64,000 nucleotides of DNA, taken from contig CAWKCE010000004.1 in assembly GCA_963848085.1 (NCBI GenBank), positions 62,001 through 126,000 of the forward strand, given 5' to 3'. The notes under the pieces were generated by a model. That model saw nothing but the letters and a program-made list of their open reading frames with translations. It had not been told where the DNA came from and ran no database searches. Positions 40,105 to 48,395 of this stretch are shown here, piece after piece. This stretch comes from CAWKCE01 sp032127035 (GTDB lineage: Bacteria; Actinomycetota; Actinomycetes; JAHEKZ01). The first letter of the stretch is position 1. Each line of letters opens with the position of its first letter. The position numbers and the translations under genes were made by a program.

Positions 40105-41966
40105 GATGGCGCTCCGTAGTAGACCTGCGCCGCGTCCCAGGCCGCCCGCCCGCACTCGGCGCCGATCACCCGTCCGCGCAGGTCGTCGAACCGGAAGTGG
40201 ATCCCGCCGTAGAGACGTGAGATACCGGCCTGGTCGGAGGCATCGGCATAGGTCGCCCACTCCAGGACGACGTCCTCGTCCGGGCCGGCCTCGAACTTCA
40301 GTGAACCGGCGGGGACGGTCCACTCGAAGAGCCCGCCGGGGAAGTACTCGCTTCCGGTGAAGGCGGCGAGCACCTCGGCGCCCGCCCGACTGAATGCGCT
40401 GTGGCCCGACACGTAGCCGGCGAACGACGGGGTGACGAATGTCGGCATCTGGTAGGGGAGCCAGTCGACAGCAAGGATCCAGCCGACACCCCCCACGCCC
40501 GTGGCGGGGTCGTCCGGGCGCCCGACCCAGGAGTGCACCGCGATCTCGCCCTCGTGGCCCGCCAAGTCGGCGTGGCGCCTCCCGGGCTGGGTCGAGGCCT
40601 GGGTGACCAGCTCGACCAGGCCGGGGGCGAGAGGCAGCCCCTCAGGGTCGTAGGACGCGCGGTCCGGCTCGCTGGACTGGCCGAGCGACCCCATGTACCT
40701 GATTGCCGAGATCGGTCGTGACGAGTCGTAGTAGCCCTTGAGCCCCCAGGCGGCGATCGCTGCGTCGTGAGTGGCGCCGTTCAACGCCAGGTACAGCTTC
40801 ACGTCCCACTCCAGCCGGTCGACCGCGGGCCCGGCTCCGGCGATCACCAGGTCGGGGTCGAGCTCGTCCGACACGGCGTTGGCCAGTGTGTTCCAGTGCC
40901 CGGGGGGTGTCTCGGAGTGCGGGCCGTCCGCCCAGAACTCGGCAAGGACACGGCCAAGGTCCCCCTGCGGGACGGACTCGACCGCATAGGGCTCACCCGT
41001 CACGGGGTTGAGTGGGTGACCGACACCGTCGTAGGTCCCCAACGGATTAGCCCCGAGCGAGCCTGGGGAGGCGTCGGTGACCACCCCGCTCGTGGGGTCG
41101 AGGAGGCTGCTGTACCTGATCACCTCGACCGCTGCGTCCTTGAACTCCTGGTCGGTTGCCGGGTCCCCCAGACGTGGCGGGGGGCCTGGGTCGATGGGCA
41201 TGCCGGTCTTGCCTCCGGGCGGAAGGGCGAAGCCGGACACATGACCCCACTGCGACCCGACGAACTGCTGCACCCCGTTCTGGATCGGGATTCCGTTCTG
41301 GGAGACCATCTGCTCGATCTGCAGCGGTTGCCACCGGTTGGGGTCGACCATCGTCGCCCCCGAGTCGGCGACCACCAGGGGCGCGTTGACCGGCCGATAG
41401 CTCGGATCGGCGTAGCCGTTGGCCTCGTTCGCCCCGTCGGACCTGCCAGCCTCGATGACTGCGGCCGCGATCCGGTTGCCCACTGCGGCTGGGCTGTCCC
41501 CCTCGGTTGTCGTGACGTCGATCGGGTAGCAGAGCGACTCCATGAGGCGGTCGAACTCCGGAATGGAGTCCGAGGCGCCCACCGAGCCCAGGTAGCGCCA
41601 CTCGAGCACCCGGTACGCGGCGTAGCTGATGGACTCGCGGCGAGCTGCCGCGACATCGTTCGGCTGGTGGTATTCGTCGACGAAGACACCGCCTGACTGG
41701 GCGTCATAGGCAGTCCAGGCGTCCCACATCGCAGCCGACACATGGAACAGGTTGCGGGAATGGACTGTTGGAGCCGGCAGGTCACGTCGGATCGCGTCCA
41801 GGAGTGCCTCGTTCCAGCTGCGCGCCACCGACCACTCCGGAGGGATCCCCGCGCACTCCGGGCTCGCAGTGACGGCGCGACCCCAGGACAGTCCGCCGAG
41901 GACCGAGACGAAGCCGAGTGCGGCGCCGAGCAGCGCCGCACCCCATCTCGATCGGCTGGTCGCCAC
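40101..41966 (-). CDS. Vanadium-dependent haloperoxidase-family protein
   Basis: 621 residues. An N-terminal hydrophobic stretch (ALLGAALGFVSVLGGLSWG) suggests export. The three vanadate/phosphate-binding motifs are complete: KGYYDSSRP (K-x6-RP), YVSGHSAF (with VSGH in place of PSGH) and SRLYGGIHFRFDD (SR-x5-H-x3-D). The SGHS histidine is the acid-base residue and the last His the vanadate ligand. The family includes haloperoxidases and vanadate-insensitive acid phosphatases, so activity must be tested. It is coupled with the CRTAC1-like gene and lies inside a xylose locus, divergent from xylF. Confidence 0.88.
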   Translation of the reverse strand: MATSRSRWGAALLGAALGFVSVLGGLSWGRAVTASPECAGIPPEWSVARSWNEALLDAIRRDLPAPTVHSRNLFHVSAAMWDAWTAYDAQSGGVFVDEYHQPNDVAAARRESISYAAYRVLEWRYLGSVGASDSIPEFDRLMESLCYPIDVTTTEGDSPAAVGNRIAAAVIEAGRSDGANEANGYADPSYRPVNAPLVVADSGATMVDPNRWQPLQIEQMVSQNGIPIQNGVQQFVGSQWGHVSGFALPPGGKTGMPIDPGPPPRLGDPATDQEFKDAAVEVIRYSSLLDPTSGVVTDASPGSLGANPLGTYDGVGHPLNPVTGEPYAVESVPQGDLGRVLAEFWADGPHSETPPGHWNTLANAVSDELDPDLVIAGAGPAVDRLEWDVKLYLALNGATHDAAIAAWGLKGYYDSSRPISAIRYMGSLGQSSEPDRASYDPEGLPLAPGLVELVTQASTQPGRRHADLAGHEGEIAVHSWVGRPDDPATGVGGVGWILAVDWLPYQMPTFVTPSFAGYVSGHSAFSRAGAEVLAAFTGSEYFPGGLFEWTVPAGSLKFEAGPDEDVVLEWATYADASDQAGISRLYGGIHFRFDDLRGRVIGAECGRAAWDAAQVYYGAPS

Positions 41967-42150
41967 GGTCGCCTTCCGACTCTGCCTCGGCGGCTCGCCC
42001 CGAGGATTCGAACGGTGCTCCTGGGTGGCCCGAGCGTGCGTTGATTCTACCGACCGCCCAGCAACCGTGGGCCCGCCTCCCGCCCGCTGCTCCGAGGACT
42101 CTTCGCCGTCCTGTGAGGCGGCCGCCGGTCGTTACCAGACTGGGACTTTG

Positions 42151-42163
42151 GACCTGCCAGGTC
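42151..42163. promoter_or_regulatory. Palindrome upstream of xylF
   Basis: GACCTGCCAGGTC has 6-bp inverted arms around a central C and lies 71 bases before the xylF start in the divergent region shared with the haloperoxidase. It is a candidate operator; TAGGCT at about 42179 could be a -10 box. No regulator gene is adjacent. Confidence 0.35.
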
Positions 42164-42234
42164 GGTGTCCTCACGTGGCTAGGCTGTGGCCGTTGATCAA
42201 CTGGGGTCACAGGGAGTAAGGGAGTTGAGCCGCC

Positions 42235-43383
42235 TTGTTCAAGAGTCGACTCTTGGTGCTGCTGCCCGTTGCGGCGCTAGCGCTTTCCGCGTGCGGTGGC
42301 AGCGATACGGGCAGTGCCTCGCCCGCTGCGGGCGGGGACTACACGATCGGTGTGTCGTGGAACAACTTCAACGAGCCGCGCTGGGCCAAAGCGGACGAGC
42401 CTGCGATCAAGGCCGAGCTCGAAGCCCTGGGTGCCAAGTACATCTCGACCGACGCCGGGTCCTCCGCCGACCAGCAGCTGACTGACGTCGAGAACCTCAT
42501 CACGCAGGGGGCCGACGCTCTGATCATCCTCGCCCAGGACGGCACGGCCATCAAGCCTGCGGTCCAGAGCGCGACCGACCAGGGGATCCCGGTCGTTGCC
42601 TACGACCGACTCATTGAGGACCCGGCCGCCTTCTACCTCACGTTCGACAACGTTGAGGTCGGTCGGCTCCAGGCCCAGGCCATCTACGAGCTGGTCCCCG
42701 AGGGCAACTACGTGTTCATCAAGGGCAACCAGGCCGACGCCAACGCCGACTTCCTGCGCGGAGGCCAGGAGGAGGCACTTCTCGCCGCCTCGGGCTGTAC
42801 AGGTCCCCTGACGCCGAAGAACCCTGACAGTGGCTGTGCCATCAAGAACGTCGGCGAGTCGTACACCGACAACTGGGACCCGGCGACTGCGCAGACGAAC
42901 ATGGAGCAGTTCCTGACTCAGAACAACAACAAGGTCGACGCGGTTGTCGCCTCGAACGACGGCATGGCCGGCGGCGTGGTGGCGGCGCTCGAGGCGCAGG
43001 GACTCGCTGGCCAGGTTCCGGTGTCGGGCCAGGACGGCGACGCTCCGGCTCTCAACCGGGTGGCGCTCGGAACCCAGGCGGTCGACGTCTGGAAGAACGC
43101 GTTCGACCTGGGGACTGCGGCCGCGGAGATCGCGGTGCAGCTTGCCGGCGGGACCGCCTTCCAGGACGTGTCGATCACGGCAGACCTGGGAGACTCGGCT
43201 CCGGCGGCTGGTAGCGACGCACAGTCCTTCACCACTCCCGGTGGTGTCGACGTGTGGTCGATCATTCTGACGCCGGTGGCGATCACTCAGGAGAATCTGA
43301 ACCTCCCGTTGGATGCTGGTTGGATCACCGAGGCTGAGCTCTGCCAAGGTGTCAAGGCCGGATCAGTGGCCGCCTGTCCGTAG
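42235..43383 (+). CDS. xylF: D-xylose ABC transporter substrate-binding lipoprotein
   Basis: 382 residues from TTG 42235 (GGAG about ten bases upstream). The start is fixed by the lipoprotein signal MFKSRLLVLLPVAALALSAC with Cys20. Mature XylF-like features: IGVSWNNFNEPRWAKADEPA, LITQGADALIILAQDGTAI, PVVAYDRLIEDP and VVASNDGMAGGVVAALEAQG, which correspond to ligand-binding residues of XylF (N-x-x-RW, YDRLI, NDGMA). First gene of xylF-xylH-xylG. The next gene starts after a strong 22-bp hairpin that may raise xylF expression over the membrane parts. Confidence 0.9.
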   Translation: MFKSRLLVLLPVAALALSACGGSDTGSASPAAGGDYTIGVSWNNFNEPRWAKADEPAIKAELEALGAKYISTDAGSSADQQLTDVENLITQGADALIILAQDGTAIKPAVQSATDQGIPVVAYDRLIEDPAAFYLTFDNVEVGRLQAQAIYELVPEGNYVFIKGNQADANADFLRGGQEEALLAASGCTGPLTPKNPDSGCAIKNVGESYTDNWDPATAQTNMEQFLTQNNNKVDAVVASNDGMAGGVVAALEAQGLAGQVPVSGQDGDAPALNRVALGTQAVDVWKNAFDLGTAAAEIAVQLAGGTAFQDVSITADLGDSAPAAGSDAQSFTTPGGVDVWSIILTPVAITQENLNLPLDAGWITEAELCQGVKAGSVAACP

Positions 43384-43408
43384 AACGTGCTGCTGACCAT
43401 CAGGTAGC

Positions 43409-43459
43409 CGACTGGGGTGGCGCCTGCGGAGAACGTGTCCGTAGGCGCCACGCCAGTCG
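43409..43459 (+). promoter_or_regulatory. 22-bp stem-loop between xylF and xylH
   Basis: The arms 43409-43430 and 43438-43459 are complementary over 22 bases with one mismatch and one G-U pair; the loop is GAACGTG. It ends 18 bases before the xylH start. Such hairpins in binding-protein-dependent operons protect the upstream message or end part of the transcripts, giving more binding protein than permease. Confidence 0.72.
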
Positions 43460-43477
43460 CATGACGGAGGTTCCGCG

Positions 43478-44794
43478 ATGAGCGACGCGACGACCACGGA
43501 TGAGCAGGTCGACCAGGGCGACAAGCCCCAACGACGGTCCCCGGCGGGTCTCCTCAGGTCGATGGAGCTCGACCCACGGCTGTTCGGCATGCTGATCGCG
43601 CTGGCGGTCATCTGGATTGTGTTCAACATCTGGTCCGACGGCACGTTCCTGACGCCACGAAACCTGTGGAACCTGTCGGTGCAGACCGCCGTGGTCGGGA
43701 TCATGGCGACCGGCATGGTGATGGTGATCGTCACGCGAAACATCGACCTGTCGGTCGGTTCGATGCTGGCCGTGATCGGGATGTTCATGGCGCTCCTGCA
43801 GGCCGAGTGGCTGCCACAGTGGTTTGGGTTCGACCAGCCCTACACCTGGCTCATCACGCTGGCCGCGGGTATCGCGCTGGGAGCTGCGATCGGCGCCTTC
43901 CAGGGATCGATCGTCGCCTATCTAGGGGTTCCTGCATTCATCGTCACGCTGGGTGGCCTCCTGGTCTGGCGGGGCGTGGCCTGGTGGATGGCCTCGGGGC
44001 GCACCATCGCGCCGATGGACACCAACTTCCAGCTTCTCGGCGGCGGCTCCCGAGGAACCATCGGCGGCACCTGGACGTGGGTGCTTGCCGGCATCGCTTG
44101 CGTGGGGATCGTCGGTCTACTGATCAACGGCAGGCGACGCCGTCGGAAGTTCGAGTTCACGTTGCGCCCGGTCTGGGCCGACGTCACGATCGGGCTCGTG
44201 GGGTGCACGGCCGTGATCGCCTCCGCGTGGGTCATCAACAGCTACCCCATGCCCCCTGGGCTCGCGCGCAAGTACGCGGAGGAGAACGGGATCGTCTACC
44301 CCGAAGGCGGTCTGAACATCCCCCTCGGTCTCGCCAATCCGGTGCTGATCCTGATCGTCGTCGGGCTGATCATGACGTTCGTCGCGACCCGGGTGAGCTT
44401 CGGTCGCTACGTGTTCGCCATCGGCGGCAACCCAGAAGCGGCGGACCTGAGCGGCATCAAGACCCGGTGGACGATCGTTCGGGTCTTCATGGTCATGGGC
44501 ATCTTGGTCGCGATCGCCGCGGCCGTACAGACGGCTCGTCTCAACGCAGCCACCAGCGGGCTTGGTCAGCTGGCCGAGCTCTACACGATCGCGGCAGCGG
44601 TCATCGGAGGTACTTCCCTAGCCGGCGGCATCGGAACCATCCCGGGCGCCATGCTCGGCGCCCTGGTCGCGCAGTCCCTGCAGTCGGGCATGGTGCTCAT
44701 CGGAGTCGATGCGCCGGTCCAGGACATCGTTGTCGGGATCGTGCTGGTGGTCGCGGTCGCACTCGACTCGCTCTATCGTCGGAGACTGAAATGA
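43478..44794 (+). CDS. xylH: Xylose-type ABC transporter permease
   Basis: 438 residues, GGAGG eight bases upstream of the ATG. About ten membrane helices of the BPD_transp_2 family. Diagnostic segments are GMVMVIVTRNIDLSVGSMLA, FQGSIVAYLGVPAFIVTLGG, and the coupling region RYVFAIGGNPEAADLSGIKT. The basic insert INGRRRRRKFEF in the middle and the long loop with PMPPGLARKYAEENG are also seen in XylH. The stop overlaps the ATG of xylG (ATGA). Confidence 0.9.
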   Translation: MSDATTTDEQVDQGDKPQRRSPAGLLRSMELDPRLFGMLIALAVIWIVFNIWSDGTFLTPRNLWNLSVQTAVVGIMATGMVMVIVTRNIDLSVGSMLAVIGMFMALLQAEWLPQWFGFDQPYTWLITLAAGIALGAAIGAFQGSIVAYLGVPAFIVTLGGLLVWRGVAWWMASGRTIAPMDTNFQLLGGGSRGTIGGTWTWVLAGIACVGIVGLLINGRRRRRKFEFTLRPVWADVTIGLVGCTAVIASAWVINSYPMPPGLARKYAEENGIVYPEGGLNIPLGLANPVLILIVVGLIMTFVATRVSFGRYVFAIGGNPEAADLSGIKTRWTIVRVFMVMGILVAIAAAVQTARLNAATSGLGQLAELYTIAAAVIGGTSLAGGIGTIPGAMLGALVAQSLQSGMVLIGVDAPVQDIVVGIVLVVAVALDSLYRRRLK

Positions 44795-45597
44795 CGGCAG
44801 AAGCAGCTATGTCCACCGAATCGCTGGAGCCGCTCGTCGAGCTCCGGGACATTCGGGTGGCCTTCGGAGGCGTCCATGCTGTCGACGGCGTAACGGTCGA
44901 CCTGTACCCCGGCGAAGTGGTGGCCCTGGTCGGCGGCAACGGGGCAGGGAAGACCACCCTGATCAAGACCCTGTCGGGTGCCCACAAGGCGGACTCCGGC
45001 CAGATCCTTGTCGGGGGCAAGCCAGCCACGATCAACAACCCGCGGGACGCACAAGAGCTCGGTGTCGAAACGATCTACCAGACCCTGGCCCTGGCCGACA
45101 ACATCAACGCCCCGTCGAACATCTTCCTCGGCCGCGAGGTGCGAACCCGGTGGCACACACTGGACGACACGGCCATGGAGCACGCCAGCCGCCAGCTGAT
45201 GGGCCGCCTCAACCCCCGCTTCCGCAACTTCACGGTCCCGGTGAGCTCGCTGTCCGGCGGGCAGCGTCAGTCAGTGGCCATCGCACGCGCCGTCCACTTC
45301 AATGCGCGCATCCTGATCATGGACGAGCCGACGGCCGCTCTCGGCCCCGCCGAAACCGAGCAGGTGAGAGACCTGATTCGTCAGCTCAAGAAGGAAGGCA
45401 TCGGGATCTTCCTGATCAGCCACGACATCCACGATGTCTTCGACCTGTCCGACCGGATCAGCGTCATGCTTCAAGGCAAACTCGTGGGCACGGTCAACAA
45501 GAGCGACGTCACCATGGACGAGGTTCTGGCAATGATCATTGCCGGCAAGCGCCCCGCAGAGGTCACCGAGCAGGACATCGAGAAGCTTCACGGCTAG
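44791..45597 (+). CDS. xylG: Sugar ABC transporter ATP-binding protein, single domain
   Basis: 268 residues from ATG 44791, overlapping xylH (a second ATG at 44809 is possible). Walker A GGNGAGKTT at 48-56, signature LSGGQRQSVAIAR, Walker B ILIMDEPTAALG and H-loop LISHDIHDVF. Unlike E. coli XylG, which has two fused ATPase domains, this has one, so two copies are expected per transporter; this is a known variant in actinobacteria. Ends six bases before the convergent xylA stop. Confidence 0.9.
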   Translation: MTAEAAMSTESLEPLVELRDIRVAFGGVHAVDGVTVDLYPGEVVALVGGNGAGKTTLIKTLSGAHKADSGQILVGGKPATINNPRDAQELGVETIYQTLALADNINAPSNIFLGREVRTRWHTLDDTAMEHASRQLMGRLNPRFRNFTVPVSSLSGGQRQSVAIARAVHFNARILIMDEPTAALGPAETEQVRDLIRQLKKEGIGIFLISHDIHDVFDLSDRISVMLQGKLVGTVNKSDVTMDEVLAMIIAGKRPAEVTEQDIEKLHG

Positions 45598-45602
45598 GTG
45601 CG

Positions 45603-46937
45603 TCAGCCGATCGCCCTCCACAGGGCCCGGTTGACGAGGTTCTCGAGTCGCTCTTGCCGCCCGCTTACCGGTGCTGGGTCGATGTCGCCGTCCGACACCC
45701 GCTTCTCGAGATCTGTGAGCGACAGCGCGCCTCCGAGGATCTCGGAACCGAGCCCCTCGTCCCACTGGCGGTAGCGCTCGCCTCGAGCCGCTTCGATCCC
45801 CCCATCGTGCAGCAGCTGCTCGGCGACGAGCAGGGACAGGGCGAGGACGTCCATACCGCCGACGTGGCCATGGAACAGGTCGTCGCGAGCCAGGCTCTGC
45901 CGCCGCAGCTTGGAGTCGAAGTTGAAGCCTCCGGTCGTCAGACCGCCGCCTCGGAGGATCTCGTAGATCGCCAGGCTCATCTCCTCCACGGAGTGGGGGA
46001 ACTGGTCGGTGTCCCATCCGTTCTGCGGGTCACCGCGATTGGCGTCGACACTGCCGAAGACGCCGTTCTCGACTGAGTAGGCGACCTCGTGGTGGAAGCT
46101 GTGACCGGCCAGGGTCGCGTGGTTGACCTCGATGTTGACGAAGTACTCGCCCACCAACCCGTAGCGCTCGAGGAAACCGTGGACGGTGGCGCAGTCATAG
46201 TCGTACTGGTGCTTGGTCGGTTCCTGCGGCTTGGGTTCGATCAGCAGCATGCCCGTGAAGCCGACGGCGTGCTTGTACTCGGCAACCAGGTGCAGGAACC
46301 GTGCGAACTGGTCTGCCTCCTGCTTGATTCTGGTGTTGAGCAGGGTCTCGTAGCCCTCCCGCCCTCCCCACAGCACATAGTTGGCTCCACCGAGCCGGTG
46401 AGTGGCGTCGAGGGCGTTCTTCACCTGAGCGGCCGCATAGGCAAACGCTTCTGGGTTCGGGTTGGTCGCGGCGCCGGCTGCGAAGCGGGGATGGCTGAAG
46501 GCGTTCGTGGTCCCCCAGAGCAGCTTCACCCCGGTACGTGCCATGTGCTCACCGGCGTAGTCGACCATGGCCTCGAGGTTGCCCTTGGTCTCGGCAAAGC
46601 TGGCCCCGGCTGGCGCGATGTCGAGGTCATGGAAGCAGAAGTAGGGGATTCCCAGCTTCGAGAAGAACTCGAAGGCGGCGTCCATCTTCTGGCGGGCTGC
46701 CACCATCGGATCCAGCCCGGGCGTCAGCCACGGCCGGTCGAACGTGCCCGCGCCGAAGACGTCGCTGCCCGGCCAGTTGAACGAGTGCCAGTAGCACGCT
46801 GCCATCCGAAGCTGGGCTTCCATGGTCTTGCCCAGCACGACGCGCTCCCGGTCGTAGTACCGGAACGCGAGGGGGTTGTCCGTGTTCGGGCCCTCGTATC
46901 GGATGGGGCTGACCTCTGGGAAGAACTCGGGCACCAC
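45603..46937 (-). CDS. xylA: Xylose isomerase, group II
   Basis: Converts D-xylose to D-xylulose. 444 residues from GTG 46937, i.e. the long group II form (E. coli/Bacillus type) and not the short 390-residue group I form usual in actinomycetes. Active-site segments: CFHDLDIAPAGASFAETKGN (catalytic HDxD), MLLIEPKPQEPTKHQYDYD (metal Glu, Lys), NIEVNHATLAGHSFHHE and GGFNFDSKLRRQS. Downstream of the Gfo/Idh/MocA gene by 21 bases on the same strand, forming an operon convergent with the importer. Confidence 0.94.
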   Translation of the reverse strand: MVPEFFPEVSPIRYEGPNTDNPLAFRYYDRERVVLGKTMEAQLRMAACYWHSFNWPGSDVFGAGTFDRPWLTPGLDPMVAARQKMDAAFEFFSKLGIPYFCFHDLDIAPAGASFAETKGNLEAMVDYAGEHMARTGVKLLWGTTNAFSHPRFAAGAATNPNPEAFAYAAAQVKNALDATHRLGGANYVLWGGREGYETLLNTRIKQEADQFARFLHLVAEYKHAVGFTGMLLIEPKPQEPTKHQYDYDCATVHGFLERYGLVGEYFVNIEVNHATLAGHSFHHEVAYSVENGVFGSVDANRGDPQNGWDTDQFPHSVEEMSLAIYEILRGGGLTTGGFNFDSKLRRQSLARDDLFHGHVGGMDVLALSLLVAEQLLHDGGIEAARGERYRQWDEGLGSEILGGALSLTDLEKRVSDGDIDPAPVSGRQERLENLVNRALWRAIG

Positions 46938-46958
46938 TGCCTCCTGACCTGGTCGGGG

Positions 46959-47939
46959 CTACCCGCCAAGTATCGCGTCGATGACGGCCATGTTGGCCAC
47001 CGCGTCGGATGCTGGCACCGGGACCCCGGTTCCAGCGATGATCGACCGCCCGAACAGCTCGGCCTGGATGGTGTACTGGTTCGCCGGGGGAAACGTCACG
47101 GTGTCCGTGGCCGGTTCCTCGGGAGGCTCGCCGCCAGCCGTGCGGAAGATCCGGGTTGGCCGGTCCCCAGGGATGTTGAACGGGATCTCGATCTCGATCC
47201 GGCCGGACGTCCCCACGATGTGCACGCGCTGGTAGTCCTCGCACCGGATGCAGACGGTGAAGGTCGACTGGCCTCCACCGGGGAACTCGAGCACGCCCGA
47301 TGTCAGTGTGTCGACGCCCATGACTGGGTCACGCCGAACCCGGGCGGTCACCGCGACCGGCTCGGCCGAGAACAGCATCCGTGACAGGTTGATCGGGTAG
47401 CAGCCGATGTCCATCACGGCTCCGCCACCGTGTTCCACCCGGTTCCGGATGTTCTGCGGGTCGTCGTTGTGGTAGCTGAACCACGTCTGGATGCCCTCGA
47501 GCTCACCGATCGATCCGGTGCGCACCAGCCGGACGGCCTCGACCCAGGTGGGGTGATGGCGGTACATGAAGGCTTCCTGCAGCAGAACGCCGGCCTCGGC
47601 GCAGGCGGCGTCCATTTCCTGGGCTTGGGCGGCGCTCAAGGCGAGGGGCTTCTCGCACAGCACGTGCTTCCCGGACTCCGCCGCTTTGATCGTCCACTCG
47701 GCGTGCTGGTCGTTCGGGAGCGGGATGTAGACCGCATCGAGGTCGTCAGCCGCCAAAAGCGCCTCGTAGCTGGGGTACGACGCCGGGATCCCCAGCTGGG
47801 CTGCGGCTGCCTCGCTGCGTGCCGCGTCGCGGGAGGCGATGGCGACGACCTCAGCGTTGGCGGCTCGCTGGATGGCTGGCGCCACCTTGGACATCCCGAT
47901 GTCCGCGGTGCTCAGGACGCCCCACCGGACCGTACGCAT
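46959..47939 (-). CDS. Gfo/Idh/MocA family oxidoreductase (D-xylose dehydrogenase-like)
   Basis: 326 residues from ATG 47939, which has GGAGGGAG upstream; a longer start at 47966 is rejected. An NAD(P) Rossmann domain (RWGVLSTADIGMSKVAPAIQ) is followed by the catalytic EKPLAL lysine segment and GCYPINLSRMLF. In this family the closest functional type by motif is dimeric dihydrodiol/D-xylose dehydrogenase, which fits the xylose locus, but other sugar oxidations are possible. First gene of the operon with xylA; it offers an oxidative route in parallel to isomerisation. Confidence 0.86.
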   Translation of the reverse strand: MRTVRWGVLSTADIGMSKVAPAIQRAANAEVVAIASRDAARSEAAAAQLGIPASYPSYEALLAADDLDAVYIPLPNDQHAEWTIKAAESGKHVLCEKPLALSAAQAQEMDAACAEAGVLLQEAFMYRHHPTWVEAVRLVRTGSIGELEGIQTWFSYHNDDPQNIRNRVEHGGGAVMDIGCYPINLSRMLFSAEPVAVTARVRRDPVMGVDTLTSGVLEFPGGGQSTFTVCIRCEDYQRVHIVGTSGRIEIEIPFNIPGDRPTRIFRTAGGEPPEEPATDTVTFPPANQYTIQAELFGRSIIAGTGVPVPASDAVANMAVIDAILGG

Positions 47940-48121
47940 CTGCACTCCCTCCGTGCCGCCGTCCACCCATCATGGGCCCCCGTCCGCGAAGTCGGCCAGG
48001 GTCCGAAAGGCCCGGTCTGACCTCGGGTCGCTCGCGCTCGCCGTCGTGCCCCTGGATCCACTCTGACCCGGTTTCCCCGCGGCCGGGAGTAGGTTAGGGG
48101 GCCTCTCGGAGGGATGTGGCC

Positions 48122-48391
48122 ATGCCCGTATTCATGATCGAGCGGCAGTTCGCTGACCAGCTTGACGTCACCGCCGACTCAGCGGCGGGTATCAACCGCA
48201 TCAACGACGACGAGGGGATTCGCTGGCTGTACTCGTTCCTGTCGGCCGACAAGCGGAAGACCTACTGTCTGTACGAGGCCCCGTCGTCGGAGGCCATCCT
48301 GCGGGCGGCTGAACGGGCGGGGCTGCCGGCCGATGTCATCGTCGAGGTTGCCGAGATGATCCAGGCCGACGGTTCGACAACCCCCGTCTGA
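48122..48391 (+). CDS. DUF4242 (SCO4226-like) small protein
   Basis: 89 residues. GGAGGG at 48108-48113 is eight bases from ATG 48122 but only two from GTG 48116, which decides the start. Sequence PVFMIERQFADQLDVTADSA, EGIRWLYSFLSADKRKTYCL and YEAPSSEAILRAAERAGLPA is the DUF4242 ferredoxin-like fold; the Streptomyces member SCO4226 binds nickel in its crystal structure. Function unknown. Convergent with the LuxR gene, four bases apart. Confidence 0.84.
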   Translation: MPVFMIERQFADQLDVTADSAAGINRINDDEGIRWLYSFLSADKRKTYCLYEAPSSEAILRAAERAGLPADVIVEVAEMIQADGSTTPV

Positions 48392-48395
48392 CCGG

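Noticed and set aside
46089..47384. 431-codon plus-strand frame opposite xylA and the Gfo/Idh/MocA gene
   Set aside because: Both genes on the minus strand have intact catalytic motifs; the plus frame is low-complexity.
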